A stretch of 64,000 bases of DNA from Colwellia sp. MB3u-45 (GTDB lineage: Bacteria; Pseudomonadota; Gammaproteobacteria; Enterobacterales; Alteromonadaceae): NCBI RefSeq assembly GCF_014077005.1, contig NZ_JACGVC010000046.1, forward strand, positions 113,216-177,215. The letters run 5' to 3'. The translations under genes were made by a program, and so were the position numbers. The notes beneath the pieces are model-generated. The model did not search any database. It worked only from the letters and a program-made list of their open reading frames with translations, and was not told the origin of the DNA. Of this stretch, positions 26,681 through 36,428 are shown in pieces; the stretch's first letter is position 1, and each line of letters begins with the position of its first letter.

Positions 26681-28039
26681 TTATCCAACAGGGCTATCGA
26701 GCTTTGAGATACTTTCGTCTGGCGCCGCGTTGGTCGTCACGTATTGTACGGTTGTGCAGGTAACCACATCGCCAAGCACATTGACTGAGGTTCGGCACAT
26801 GTCTAATATCCGATCAACCCCAAGAATCAGTGCAATACCGGCAGCGGGTATACCCACACCTTCGAGTACCATGCTTAAAATGATAATCCCTGCTCCTGGC
26901 GTTGCGGGTGAGCCAATCGATGCCGCCACCGACATAGTGACAATAAATATATAACTGGTTAAGGTTAAATCGACATGAAAAACCTGCGCAAGAAATACTG
27001 TCGCTACGCCTTGATAAAGTGCCGTTCCTGTCATATTAATGGTTGCCCCCAATGGCACTAAGAATCGGGAGATTTCAGGTTTTACTTTTAACTTATCTTC
27101 AACAACTTGCAAGGTTAATGGCATTACCGCAGCCGAGCTACTGGTGGAAAACGCCAGTAAAAGTAACTCTCGCACGTTCACAAAAAACTCGCCAAAACGC
27201 TGTGCCAAGGTTATTTTGGCGACAATAAAATAAGCAATCGCAATAATCAATAGGCCTAATAATACCGTGGCCATGTAAATAGCCATGCCGGTTAGCACAT
27301 TCAAACCAAGGTTGGCGACTAAGCGGGTAATTAAGCCAAAAACAGCTAAAGGTGCTAAGAGCATGGCCCATGACACAATACGTAAACTTACCTCTTGTAA
27401 AGCACCTAAAAGGTCAAATAATGGTTTAGACTGCTGCGCAGGAATAGACAGTAAAGCCGCGCCTAAAACGGCGGCAAACAATATAACTTGCAACATTTCA
27501 CCAGACGCCATAGATGCCAGTGGATTTTTAGGTATCAGGGCTGAAACTTTACTAGGGAACTCTGCGGCGGCAGGAAATCCTTTAGCCACGTTATTAACCA
27601 TAGGTGCCACGTTAGCATCAATTAATGAGGTGGCATCAACAAAATTCCCTGGTTGTATATTAAGCGCTAGCACAATCCCCACTGCGGCGGCAAATGCCGT
27701 TGATACCATGATAAATAATAAAGCGATCATGCCATTTTTTTTCATCGCTGCCGGATTATTATTAGCCGCCAGCCCTCTCACAATTGAAGCAACCACCAAG
27801 GGCACAACAATCATTTGAATAATCGCTAAAAACACTTGTCCGGGTAAGGCAAGCCAAGCCGTTATAATTTTAACGGTTCCAGCTGAAAGCAAGCCTAAAT
27901 CAGGCCCCATTAACACGCCAAAAATAACCCCTAGTGCTAAGGCAATGATAACTTTCAGCCATAATTTACCTTCAACCAACTTATCAAATTGGTCAGCTAA
28001 GTTTTTTAATGGATTAAAAAATAATTTTGATTGTGTCAT
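26681..28039 (-). CDS. dicarboxylate/amino acid:cation symporter (DAACS/GltP family)
   Basis: A sodium- or proton-coupled inner-membrane carrier for C4-dicarboxylates or acidic amino acids. The 452 residues have about eight transmembrane helices and two re-entrant loops. The family signature is seen in the serine-rich AFSTSSSAAVMPLTLQ loop, the MTGTALYQGVATVFLAQ helix (NMTGT motif) and ASIGSPATPGAGIIILSMVLE. The GVDRILDMCRTSVNVLGD stretch has the conserved aspartates, and its Arg beside Cys is a position that in this family influences acidic substrate choice. The start has AGGAATA. A perfect FNR-type box lies 163 bases upstream, so anaerobic control is plausible. Confidence 0.93.
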   Translation of the reverse strand: MTQSKLFFNPLKNLADQFDKLVEGKLWLKVIIALALGVIFGVLMGPDLGLLSAGTVKIITAWLALPGQVFLAIIQMIVVPLVVASIVRGLAANNNPAAMKKNGMIALLFIMVSTAFAAAVGIVLALNIQPGNFVDATSLIDANVAPMVNNVAKGFPAAAEFPSKVSALIPKNPLASMASGEMLQVILFAAVLGAALLSIPAQQSKPLFDLLGALQEVSLRIVSWAMLLAPLAVFGLITRLVANLGLNVLTGMAIYMATVLLGLLIIAIAYFIVAKITLAQRFGEFFVNVRELLLLAFSTSSSAAVMPLTLQVVEDKLKVKPEISRFLVPLGATINMTGTALYQGVATVFLAQVFHVDLTLTSYIFIVTMSVAASIGSPATPGAGIIILSMVLEGVGIPAAGIALILGVDRILDMCRTSVNVLGDVVTCTTVQYVTTNAAPDESISKLDSPVG

Positions 28040-28201
28040 TTTTATTCCTGATTATTAATGCTGGTTTTACCCTTACACTACCAGCTCACCCTTGATTAAT
28101 GGCGTAACCAAAGATTGAGAATTTTCCTGATATAAGCATAATAACTATTAGTGTAATTACCATGACAACGAGCGCTAAAATCAGGAAAGATTAAGATCAT
28201 T
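28040..28201. other. upstream region of the symporter
   Basis: With 28216-28555 this makes a divergent spacer of about 515 bases holding promoters for the symporter (leftward) and peroxiredoxin (rightward). Apart from the FNR-type box at 28202-28215, no clear hexamer pair or repeat was identified. Confidence 0.4.
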
Positions 28202-28215
28202 TTGATTAATATCAA
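28202..28215. promoter_or_regulatory. second perfect FNR/EtrA-type box
   Basis: TTGAT-TAAT-ATCAA matches all ten consensus bases. It lies 163 bases before the symporter ATG (minus strand) and 340 bases before the peroxiredoxin ATG. Dicarboxylate carriers are FNR targets in E. coli, so the symporter is the likelier target; this is inference. Confidence 0.55.
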
Positions 28216-28555
28216 GCTTTCACAAGTCCTCACTGTTAGGAAACGAGTGATAACGCTTAAGCAGCAATATTTCAGAGCGCTTAAAACACAGCCATTAAAT
28301 GATATAATAATTATTCATGCATTTACGTGCGCAGTACCTCGCATTATTCTAAACTAAAAGCAGGTTTATTTAGCTAGTGCGCGCATGGTAAAGTCTTTAC
28401 GTATACTTAAGAAAAAGAAATGGATATAAGCTTGCTCATATTATCGATAAGCCTAGATTTCTTTGTAGAAACTATACTCGAGCCGCACAATTAAAATTAT
28501 CTATGTAAATCCGTAAAACGGCTTTTATCTCAATAACCACAACAATGGAAATATT

Positions 28556-29029
28556 ATGATCACATTAAATGCAACTATGCCTGATGGGCAACTTCAAGAA
28601 TTAAAAGATGGTGAGATGATCACCCACAAAACGTCAGAACTTTTCGCTAACAAAAAAGTGGTGATGTTTGCTGTACCTGGCGCCTTTACCCCAACCTGTT
28701 CGGTAACGCATTTACCTGGCTATGTGGTTGCTGCTGACGAGTTAAAAGCAAAAGGCGTTGACGCTATTATTTGCGTCGCGGTTAATGACGCTTTCGTAAT
28801 GTCAGCTTGGGGTAAAGCACAAAATGCTGAAAACCTGATGATGTTGGCTGATGGCGATGGTAGCTATACCAAAGCACTGGGTCTTGAAATGGACACAGCA
28901 GCGTTTGGTGGCTTACGCTCGCAACGCTATTCTATGGTGATCGACAATGGTGTTGTAACAAACTTAAACGTTGAAAAGCCTCAAGAATTTGAAATCAGTA
29001 ATGCTGAAACTATTCTTAAACAGCTGTAA
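28556..29029 (+). CDS. peroxiredoxin (Prx5/AhpE-like, atypical 2-Cys type)
   Basis: A thiol peroxidase for hydrogen peroxide and organic peroxides. The 157 residues have the Prx active-site segment VPGAFTPTCSVTHLPGY with the peroxidatic Cys48, and the later GGLRSQRYSMVIDNGVV strand of the Prx5 group. A second cysteine (in AIICVAVND, about residue 73) could take part in resolving. No glutaredoxin domain is fused. The preceding stretch ends with AATGGAAATATT before the ATG, an acceptable ribosome site. It is monocistronic with a strong terminator. Confidence 0.94.
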   Translation: MITLNATMPDGQLQELKDGEMITHKTSELFANKKVVMFAVPGAFTPTCSVTHLPGYVVAADELKAKGVDAIICVAVNDAFVMSAWGKAQNAENLMMLADGDGSYTKALGLEMDTAAFGGLRSQRYSMVIDNGVVTNLNVEKPQEFEISNAETILKQL

Positions 29030-29054
29030 AAGCAATTTAATCTGCTATTAAAGC

Positions 29055-29082
29055 AAAAAGGGAGCAATGGCTCCCTTTTTAT
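29055..29082 (+). terminator. rho-independent terminator of the peroxiredoxin gene
   Basis: AAAAAGGGAGC/GCTCCCTTTTT with loop AATG, 25 bases after the stop codon. Confidence 0.92.
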
Positions 29083-29282
29083 TGCCCACTGTTTTTTTAC
29101 CGGTTACAGCAAGACAAATAACCCTCGAAGTAAATAACCTCAAGGCTAGGTAAGCAAGCCAGCGAATATTAGAGAGCAACAAGCGCTTTTTTATCGTATC
29201 GCGCTAGTGCCTTATCTCACCTATAACGCTGTTTTTTTAAAACATAAATTAGATTTTTTCGTTGATATCAAAGTAAAATCAA

Positions 29283-29321
29283 CAAAAAAAAAGCCTACCT
29301 ATTAATTGAGGTAAGCCTTTT
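29283..29321 (-). terminator. rho-independent terminator of the lipoprotein gene
   Basis: On the minus strand AAGGCTTACCT pairs with AGGTAGGCTT around AATTAAT, followed by eight or nine T residues. It lies about 70 bases beyond the lipoprotein stop. Confidence 0.85.
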
Positions 29322-29390
29322 GTATTTGCCCAGCTATTGTAAAGTTTTTTGTCAAGCTAGGAGCTTATACTCAATCAACTTAGTCGTTAG

Positions 29391-30914
29391 TTACTCGTCG
29401 TCAGTTTGCTTTATCATTTCGATGCGATAACCGGTTGGCGCATTAATATCAGTTTCAGCGATTAAAAATAGCTCATCTGACTCTGCATCCAGTATCAGTT
29501 GAAAACTCGATAAAATAATCTCACTACTATCTACCTCTGCTATTGCAAACACCTGATACGTATTGTTTTGTAGGTAAATTGATTCAGGCTGAGTATACAC
29601 AGCGCTGCGGTTATACAGGGCGGTTTCTATGGTTTCATTACTACGAACAAAATAGAATTTTACCAGATTAAAATCGTCACTATCGACTAAATCAATCATG
29701 GTGATTTTATGATCGTAGATACTTTCACGCGTACTATTAGGGACCACAAGCGAATTAATGGTCACTTCAATTTCATCAACAATACCATCACCATCCTCAT
29801 CTACGTCACCATCGCCGTCATGATCAACATTTTCTTCATTTAAATAAAAGAAAACGGTTTTATTGCTGTTTTCAGCCAAGCTTAGTAAGTGGTTACTTAA
29901 AAGGCGTTCTGAGCTACCTGGAATCAATAAATCTAGGCTGTAATCCCCCTTGTTCTGCACTATTGTCGAACTGAAGTTACCCTGCGCAAGTGCTGTTATT
30001 TCAGCTTCATCGTCAACACCATTAATATAAATATCCAAGCTACCGGTATAATTTGGGATTAGTTCATGTGCTTTAATCGCGTTATAGGCTCTAAACTGTG
30101 CTTCAGAATCTGTGTCTAAATGCTCGGTTATTGATGAGTTGGACATTCTATCCAAGGCATAAGGGGAAACACCTGAACCGGTATTTTCGCGCACAATCAT
30201 CACATACTGTGCCGCATAGGCATAATCTATCTCGTCTGAAGTAAACAAAACCTCTTGAGTACCCGACTTAGTGATATAGAAAATATATTCGTCTTGGTCA
30301 AATTTTTGATTATCTGATAACTGCTTATAGTTATATTGACCCACTAATATGGCTTCATTAAAGCTTTCATCCGACCCTGACATGTAAAAATCAACACCGA
30401 CTGACTCTGGGTGTAAATTTAACACTCGTAAGTTAAATAAGTCCTCCTCATCATCCTCGTCATCGTCAAGTACCTCGATACTGTAGCTTTCAACTTGTGG
30501 CGACGTAATATCATCAGTTAGCACTAATAGTTGAATAGTATCTGTGGTTACTGCAATTTGTCCTTGCGCAACTATCTCTAAATCGTCTCGGTCGCTGCTG
30601 TCTTCATCTTGCCAAGCCATTTCATAAAAATAGTTGTTGGTCTCTATTTCAAATTTACTTAAGGCTTCAGTGTAGGCAACGCCATTAAAGCTTACTTCAT
30701 AATTATCGGCGTCGTCGTCATCGTCTGATTCGAGGTCTTGATCAAGGGTTAAAATAATATCAGGAGCATTTTTCGAACTATTGTAAAATTTAACATAACC
30801 GACATTATCACTATCATCACTGCCGCCACAGCCAGCAAGTACTAATAATGCTGATGAAAATAACACTAGCTTTGCAGACGAAATAGTTGAAAATAGGTTG
30901 GATTTTAAGCGCAT
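29391..30914 (-). CDS. large acidic lipoprotein with DUF4397-like repeats
   Basis: 507 residues from the ATG at 30914 (GGAAC upstream); a TTG four codons earlier is less likely. The signal peptide ends in the lipobox LAGC followed by GGSDDSDN, so a lipid anchor is expected; an outer-membrane location is inferred. The mature protein is rich in Asp and Glu, with runs of four to six acidic residues, and seems built of two or more beta-rich modules with VKFYNSSKNAPDIILTL and LRVLNLHPESVGVDFYMSG openings, resembling DUF4397 domains. Near residue 355 a DHDGDGDVDEDGDGIVDE stretch looks like a calcium-binding loop of the thrombospondin-3/dockerin kind. Surface adhesion or matrix binding is possible but not shown. 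Monocistronic. Confidence 0.75.
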   Translation of the reverse strand: MRLKSNLFSTISSAKLVLFSSALLVLAGCGGSDDSDNVGYVKFYNSSKNAPDIILTLDQDLESDDDDDADNYEVSFNGVAYTEALSKFEIETNNYFYEMAWQDEDSSDRDDLEIVAQGQIAVTTDTIQLLVLTDDITSPQVESYSIEVLDDDEDDEEDLFNLRVLNLHPESVGVDFYMSGSDESFNEAILVGQYNYKQLSDNQKFDQDEYIFYITKSGTQEVLFTSDEIDYAYAAQYVMIVRENTGSGVSPYALDRMSNSSITEHLDTDSEAQFRAYNAIKAHELIPNYTGSLDIYINGVDDEAEITALAQGNFSSTIVQNKGDYSLDLLIPGSSERLLSNHLLSLAENSNKTVFFYLNEENVDHDGDGDVDEDGDGIVDEIEVTINSLVVPNSTRESIYDHKITMIDLVDSDDFNLVKFYFVRSNETIETALYNRSAVYTQPESIYLQNNTYQVFAIAEVDSSEIILSSFQLILDAESDELFLIAETDINAPTGYRIEMIKQTDDE

Positions 30915-31198
30915 ATATTGTTCCAATAAAGTTAATGGCTATCACTGCGCAGAGGTCGCTGCCAGAGAGTTTATGCTTACAGCTGAAACAGCTAAAAAGC
31001 ACTTTGTAGAGCTGTATTTTAGGATTAAGTTCGAGAATTCACAGTATCTTTGCACTTCTTTACTTATCTATACCTTTCTTTACAAAACTCACTTACCGCG
31101 TTAGCTTTGGATTAAAAAACTTTGCGCTTTATCTTATCGCCCTGCTTCGTCATCTCACGTATAATGCTGGCATTTAAAGCATAAATTAGGGTATTTCG

Positions 31199-32383
31199 TT
31201 GATATTTTCTGATGTAGTTATTATTGGTGCCGGCGCCGCAGGTTTAATGGCAGCAGCAACTGCGGGCTATCGAGGCCGCAGTGTTACTGTGGTTGATATG
31301 GGTAAAAAACCGGGCAGAAAAATTTTAATTTCTGGTGGTGGTCGCTGTAATTTCACTAATGAAAATGCCAGTCCAGAAAATTACTTATGCCAAAACCCTC
31401 ATTTTGCAAAATCTGCCCTTAGCCGTTATAGCGCGCAAGACTTTATTGAGCTTGTTGACCGCCATGGCCTTAATTATCATCATAAAACCATAGGGCAGTT
31501 ATTTTGTGACAACAGTGCTCAAGACATCGTTGATATTTTGATGACCGAATGTGAATGGGCCGGTGTCAATATTGCCATGCGCAGCGAAGTGATCTCAGTC
31601 AACCAAAATGCGACCGGTTATGAAGTCATTACCGCCGATGAAAGCTACCAATGTGAGTCATTAATTATTGCCTCGGGTGGCTTAACCATGCCGAAATTAG
31701 GTGCCAGCCCAATTGGCTATAAAGTTGCCGAACAATTTGGCCTGAAGGTATTACCGACAATCGCCGCATTAGTGCCCTTTACCTTGCACGATCACGACAA
31801 ACAAAAGTTTGATGGGTTATCAGGTATCAGCATAGCGACTGAAGTTTCCAGTGAAGATGGCACAAAATTCAAAGAAAATATTTTATTCACCCACCGTGGT
31901 TTATCTGGCCCCGCTATCTTACAAATTTCGTCATTCTGGCGTGCAGGACAAGCGGTAACCATTAACTTACTGCCAGCATCACCTGTCGATGAGTTAATCA
32001 ATGAATGGCGTGAAACCAGTGGGCAAAAATCATTAAAAAATATGCTCTCAACTGTGCTACCCAAGCGCTTTATTGAAGCTTTAGTGAAACAAAAAGATAT
32101 TCCTGATAAAGCCATCAACCAAATCAGTAATGACGAAGTTACTTACCTAGGCCAATATCTACATCACTGGAAAATAAAGCCCAATGGCACGGAAGGCTAC
32201 CGCACGGCTGAAGTGACTTTAGGTGGCGTAGACACTGACGAAATATCATCAAAAACCTTCGAAGCGAAGAAAGCCAAAGGCTTATATTTTATTGGTGAAG
32301 CAATAGATGTAACCGGTTGGTTAGGCGGCTATAATTTCCAGTTTGCCTGGAGCAGCGGCGTAGCTTGTGGGCAAGCGGTTTAA
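31199..32383 (+). CDS. HI0933-family FAD-dependent oxidoreductase (YhiN-like)
   Basis: A flavoprotein of unknown substrate. The 394 residues have the dinucleotide fold VVIIGAGAAGLMAAATAG at the N-terminus, GKKPGRKILISGGGRCNFTN (diagnostic for HI0933/YhiN), SGGLTMPKLGASPIGY in the middle and a C-terminal FAD-closing GLYFIGEAIDVTGWLGGYNFQFAWSSG. The start is TTG at 31199 with AGGG upstream; no ATG precedes the nucleotide-binding strand. The gene is isolated, with no cofactor-specific neighbours to suggest the reaction. Confidence 0.9.
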   Translation: MIFSDVVIIGAGAAGLMAAATAGYRGRSVTVVDMGKKPGRKILISGGGRCNFTNENASPENYLCQNPHFAKSALSRYSAQDFIELVDRHGLNYHHKTIGQLFCDNSAQDIVDILMTECEWAGVNIAMRSEVISVNQNATGYEVITADESYQCESLIIASGGLTMPKLGASPIGYKVAEQFGLKVLPTIAALVPFTLHDHDKQKFDGLSGISIATEVSSEDGTKFKENILFTHRGLSGPAILQISSFWRAGQAVTINLLPASPVDELINEWRETSGQKSLKNMLSTVLPKRFIEALVKQKDIPDKAINQISNDEVTYLGQYLHHWKIKPNGTEGYRTAEVTLGGVDTDEISSKTFEAKKAKGLYFIGEAIDVTGWLGGYNFQFAWSSGVACGQAV

Positions 32384-32441
32384 TAGTTGCTTATGTTTAT
32401 GATTTGCTAATAGGGTTTTCGCGTATTTAGCTTAATATCAC

Positions 32442-32475
32442 TAGTTCAATAGACATTAAGTTTTCTATTGAACTA
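32442..32475. repeat. 12-bp perfect inverted repeat
   Basis: TAGTTCAATAGA (32442-32453) and TCTATTGAACTA (32464-32475) flank ten bases. There is no T-tract, but the position 60 bases after the flavoprotein stop suggests an RNA hairpin acting as a 3'-end stabiliser or weak terminator. Confidence 0.6.
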
Positions 32476-32626
32476 ATTACTTCAGATCGCCTTAGGTAAT
32501 CTAAAACAATCGCTTTTCAAAGTCGTACTCGAGCAAAACAGCTTTAAGCCCGCGTGATTTTTAGTGACCGTAGGTAAGATTAACTTGTTTTTCCAGCAAA
32601 ACGACCCTGGCAGAAAAATCATCTCA

Positions 32627-33391
32627 TTAGTAATCAGCTTGAGATAACTTATAATGCTCTTTAATACTTAATCTTTGCTTGGCAATACTGTCAAAGGCTG
32701 TTTGATAAGTTTCTATGACGTTATCTGGTGTATTGATATTAAATGCCAAGTAATTTGCCTTTTTGTTAACCACCCACACCTGTTCATATTCATTAACATC
32801 AAACTTAAGTTGTGTCGCTAAATGGGCAAAACCATGAGTAGCCACAACGATCATGTCAACACGGTCTGCTTGCATCATTAGAAAGGCTTGTTTTAATTGA
32901 GACGTTGTTGCCATATTCGGCGAGGGAAAACCCACTTGCTGCAGTGATATTTCTGAAATATCACCTTGCACTGTTGCAACGGTATTGTCAAAAACTTGCC
33001 CTAAACTGGAAAAGTTAAAGTTTTTTGATTTTTTTGCTATCAAAACATAAGTAGAGGAGAAAAAAGGCCCTACCCATTTAAATAAACCTTCACGCGCTTG
33101 AGTTTTAGACACAGTCAATAAAGCGGTATTATTTTTATCCAAGGTAAATCTATAGCCACGTACCCAAGGTACTAAAAATATTTTTTGTTCTGGTAGCTTT
33201 AGATGTTTCCATATCGCCTTTAATGTATCGACTGAAATCCCTTTAAGCTTATCATTTTCTATATAATTAGCCGGTGGGTAATTTTCGGTGTAAAAAGTAA
33301 TATTTTCAATAGATGATGGATATTGAAATGCCTTTAGCTGAGGCAGCAATAAAAAAAACAACCCCATTGATTTTAAAATAAATTTTTTCAT
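32627..33391 (-). CDS. periplasmic solute-binding protein, family 3 (SBP_bac_3)
   Basis: A periplasmic binding protein of 254 residues from the ATG at 33391, with a signal peptide (MKKFILKSMGLFFLLLPQLKA). It then shows the family 3 pattern: FYTENYPPANYIENDKLKGISVDTLKAIWK (ligand cleft), the PWVRGYRFTLDKNNTALLTVSKTQAR lobe with a ligand-type Arg, and VATVQGDISE in lobe 2. No ABC permease or ATPase genes for amino acid uptake adjoin it. Orphan proteins of this type in gammaproteobacteria may act as sensors or accessory binders. In-frame ATGs at 33442 and 33424 are possible starts, and none has a good ribosome site; the signal peptide decides. Confidence 0.82.
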   Translation of the reverse strand: MKKFILKSMGLFFLLLPQLKAFQYPSSIENITFYTENYPPANYIENDKLKGISVDTLKAIWKHLKLPEQKIFLVPWVRGYRFTLDKNNTALLTVSKTQAREGLFKWVGPFFSSTYVLIAKKSKNFNFSSLGQVFDNTVATVQGDISEISLQQVGFPSPNMATTSQLKQAFLMMQADRVDMIVVATHGFAHLATQLKFDVNEYEQVWVVNKKANYLAFNINTPDNVIETYQTAFDSIAKQRLSIKEHYKLSQADY

Positions 33392-33852
33392 TAAAAGATG
33401 AATATCAAGCTCTTGGTGAATCATGATAACAAAATTTCGCATATTAATTAAGCTGATCGATACCTATATTACCTTTACTAAAGCACTGCTATATTCTTAT
33501 ATATTAAATTCATCGTCCTATGATTAACTAGCCAGGTTACTGAATTTTTATTGCACAAATACTATATTTTTTTAGCACTTTTTTTCTTATCTGTTGGGAA
33601 GAGTTATTTTTAATCGCGTACTTCAAAGGTAAAACTTTTGTTGTCATCAAGCATACTATCGCTGAGCTATGGTCTCTAATTTAGTCTTTGCTGGCATGCT
33701 CCTGCTTGATAAAGAGCGACCATTTTTTGCTACGAGTGAGTAGCCTGCAGAAAAATTTAGCCGGTTAGTTTAATGATTTTCCTAGCCATCAATAGGGCAT
33801 CTCGTATACCTTAGTAGCATTCAAATTTTGACGGAAAATAATCTTGCAGCCA
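33392..33852. other. divergent spacer between the binding protein and ABC genes
   Basis: About 450 bases containing no recognised coding frame or repeat. It should hold promoters in both directions. An ACGGAAAA at 33831-33838 is the ribosome site for the ABC ATPase. Confidence 0.4.
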
Positions 33853-34770
33853 ATGATTCAAATCACCGATGTTAATAAGGTTTATGCTAGTGGTTTTCAA
33901 GCACTTAATAATATTAACTTATCAATAAAACCTGCTGAAATTTTTGCCTTGTTAGGCCCTAATGGTGCCGGTAAAACCACACTCATTAGTGCTATTTGCG
34001 GCATTGTTGATGCAACCTCTGGACAAATCACTGTTGACGGTAAAGATATTGTTAGCGATTACCGACACACCCGTAAACTTATTGGTTTAGTGCCACAAGA
34101 GTTGACCACAGATGCCTTTGAAACAGTGTGGACTACTGTGTCATTTAGTCGTGGTTTATTTGGCAAAAAACCCGATCCCGCTTTTATCGAAAAAACACTT
34201 AAATCATTGTCACTTTGGAATAAAAAAGATAGCCGTCTCATCGAGTTGTCTGGCGGTATGAAACGCCGAGTGATGATTGCTAAAGCACTGTCTCATGAAC
34301 CGGCTATTTTATTTTTAGATGAACCCACGGCAGGCGTTGATGTAGAACTGCGCAAAGACATGTGGCAATTGGTACGACAATTACGTGACGATGGCGTCAC
34401 TATTATTTTAACCACACATTATATTGAAGAAGCGGAAGAGATAGCAGACCGTATTGGCGTGATTAAAAATGGTCAACTTATTTTGGTTGAAGATAAAATA
34501 ACGTTAATGAATCAATTAGGTACCAAGCAGTTGATCCTAGATTTAAAAGAACCCTTAACTGAAATACCCGCCAATATCGCTGATTTTAATTTACAGCTTA
34601 AAAATGATGGACTGCAGTTAATTTATAGTTATGACACCACCGAAGAGCACACGGGAATTTCTGTTTTACTGCAGCATTTGTCAGTTGCCGGTATTGCCTT
34701 TAAAGATATCAAAACCGACCAAAGCTCACTAGAAGACATATTTGTCTCATTAGTAAGGGAAACAACATGA
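33853..34770 (+). CDS. ABC exporter ATP-binding protein (YadG-like)
   Basis: The ATPase of an ABC-2 type exporter. The 305 residues contain Walker [10 protein letters not shown], the Q-loop LVPQEL, signature LSGGMKRR, Walker [13 protein letters not shown] and the H-loop [10 protein letters not shown], followed by a C-terminal extension of about 90 residues as in E. coli YadG, to which the whole protein looks similar. A TTG nine bases earlier (33844) fits the ribosome site spacing slightly better and may be the true start. The stop overlaps the start of the permease gene by four bases (ATGA). The exported substrate is unknown. Confidence 0.92.
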   Translation: MIQITDVNKVYASGFQALNNINLSIKPAEIFALLGPNGAGKTTLISAICGIVDATSGQITVDGKDIVSDYRHTRKLIGLVPQELTTDAFETVWTTVSFSRGLFGKKPDPAFIEKTLKSLSLWNKKDSRLIELSGGMKRRVMIAKALSHEPAILFLDEPTAGVDVELRKDMWQLVRQLRDDGVTIILTTHYIEEAEEIADRIGVIKNGQLILVEDKITLMNQLGTKQLILDLKEPLTEIPANIADFNLQLKNDGLQLIYSYDTTEEHTGISVLLQHLSVAGIAFKDIKTDQSSLEDIFVSLVRETT

Positions 34771-35528
34771 ATCGTTACGCTGTTGCGGCTATTTATAAAT
34801 TTGAAATGGCTCGTACTAAACGCACTATTTTTCAAAGTATTATTTCTCCAGTAATTTCTACCTCACTTTATTTCGTGGTTTTTGGCTCGGCGATTGGCTC
34901 TCGTATCACTGAAATAGGTGGCGTTAGCTACGGTGCTTTTATTGTACCGGGATTAATAATGCTATCGCTATTAACCCAAAGTATTTCTAACGCGTCATTC
35001 GGTATTTATTTTCCAAAATTTACCGGCACTATTTATGAATTACTTTCTGCACCAGTATCTTCTTTTGAAGTGTTACTCGGATATGTTGGTGCGGCAGCGA
35101 CTAAGTCAACGTTATTAGCCTTGATTATTTTAGCCACCGCGCATTTTTTCGTTCCACTTGAAATAGCCCATCCCTTTTGGATGTTATTCTTTTTAGTGAT
35201 GACCGCCATTACCTTTAGTTTGTTTGGTTTTATTATTGGTATCTGGGCCGACAATTTTGAGAAGCTACAAGTGATCCCTCTGATTATTATTACCCCACTA
35301 GTTTTCTTAGGAGGCACCTTTTATTCTGTCAGTATGTTGCCGCCCTTTTGGCAAACAGTAACGCAGTTTAACCCGGTATTTTATTTAATCAGTGGCTTTC
35401 GATGGAGTTTTTATGAAGTGGCTGATGTAAGTTTAATCACAAGTCTTTGTGTGATGGGCGGCTTTTTAGCCTTGTGTTTATTAGCGGTTACTTGGATATT
35501 TAAAAGTGGTTATCAGATAAGAAAATAA
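34767..35528 (+). CDS. ABC-2 type permease (YadH-like)
   Basis: The 253-residue membrane partner of the preceding ATPase. It has about six transmembrane helices and the ABC-2 signature near residues 180-215 ([20 protein letters not shown], then [16 protein letters not shown]). FGSAIGSRI and [11 protein letters not shown] match the E. coli YadH pattern. The ATGA overlap with the ATPase implies tight translational coupling. Two ATPases and two permeases would form the transporter. A terminator follows. Confidence 0.93.
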   Translation: MNRYAVAAIYKFEMARTKRTIFQSIISPVISTSLYFVVFGSAIGSRITEIGGVSYGAFIVPGLIMLSLLTQSISNASFGIYFPKFTGTIYELLSAPVSSFEVLLGYVGAAATKSTLLALIILATAHFFVPLEIAHPFWMLFFLVMTAITFSLFGFIIGIWADNFEKLQVIPLIIITPLVFLGGTFYSVSMLPPFWQTVTQFNPVFYLISGFRWSFYEVADVSLITSLCVMGGFLALCLLAVTWIFKSGYQIRK

Positions 35529-35548
35529 TAAGGTTAAGCTAAAACATT

Positions 35549-35587
35549 ACACAGCATTTTTTACTGTTTAAACATGCTGTGTTTTTC
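35549..35587 (+). terminator. rho-independent terminator of the yadGH-like operon
   Basis: ACACAGCAT/ATGCTGTGT with a 16-base loop and a following T-run lies 20 bases after the permease stop. The rest of 35588-35869 shows no gene. Confidence 0.8.
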
Positions 35588-35869
35588 TGAAAATTTATAT
35601 TTTTTATGCCTGTTAATTTCGGTATTTAAAGCTAATGATTCAACCGCTTGATGGTCAAGTTATTAATGATAGTGACTCATAATTAGGCAAAATACTGCCT
35701 GAGCCTGCCAACCAAATTACTCAAGATAAACTATGGTGAATAAGTGTCTCTATGGCACTTATTTGGCTATCACTCGACTCTCATTCAACACTCATTCAAT
35801 CTCGTCCCACAACATGGTTTTTGAAACAACCAACGCACCCTACTTTCCACAAGTGATAAGTACCAATGT

Positions 35870-36396
35870 TTACTCTGATAAAACCGGCTCAGTCGGCTTA
35901 GCCAGCAAGGTAAAAGTATAGACATAGCCATAAATAGCGGTAATTACTATACTAGGGGCAACAGTTAACCATAAGTTGGGGGTTTGATTAACGAAGTTAA
36001 CCCCGATAGCAATACTCGATTGGATCGCTATCGGCAACAGTGGTACCAACAAGGTGCCGGGTATCGCGTTGTTACTTAGGTATTTGGCCGAGCTGTTTAA
36101 GGCGTTTCTGAAGCTTCTAAAAATAGCGATATTTTGTTTGGTTTTAGCATGTACCGTGCAAATAATAGGCACAATAAAGATTAAAGATAGATAACTTTGG
36201 CCAAATTTTGATACCAGCTTTTCCAGTATAAAAGTAAATAAAAGCGTAATAGTGGCACTTAATGTACCTTGTACTAACGCCGATCTTAAGACCAATGCTT
36301 GATCATCACTGGCAATACTATTAGCCCAATATGACCAGGCGAAATAGAAAAAAATGAGATAAGGGCAGAAAGAATCAGTCTTACTCTAGATGACAT
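35870..36396 (-). pseudogene. membrane protein gene broken by a one-base frameshift
   Basis: The downstream frame (35870-36295) encodes about 141 residues with three or four hydrophobic segments but has no good start. Upstream, an ATG at 36396 with GTAAGG ahead of it opens a frame MSSRVRLILSALISFF, which goes out of frame at a run of seven A (36348-36354, T on the coding strand). With one more T the two frames join as ...ISFFFYFAWSYWANSIASDD... into a single protein of about 175 residues. Either a base was lost recently, the run is a phase-variable switch, or there is a sequencing error. The joined protein would be a four-helix membrane protein that I cannot name. It lies last in a leftward group with two small frames upstream. 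Confidence 0.7.
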
Positions 36397-36428
36397 ATAA
36401 AGTTGCCTTACCTATGTTTTCGTTGTGT

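Noticed and set aside
29270..29282. FNR-like TTGATATCAA near 29270
   Set aside because: The two halves abut with no four-base spacer, so it is not an FNR site.
35733..35921. 62-residue ORF on the plus strand
   Set aside because: No ribosome site, no recognisable motif, and it overlaps the 3' end of the more convincing membrane-protein frame on the other strand.
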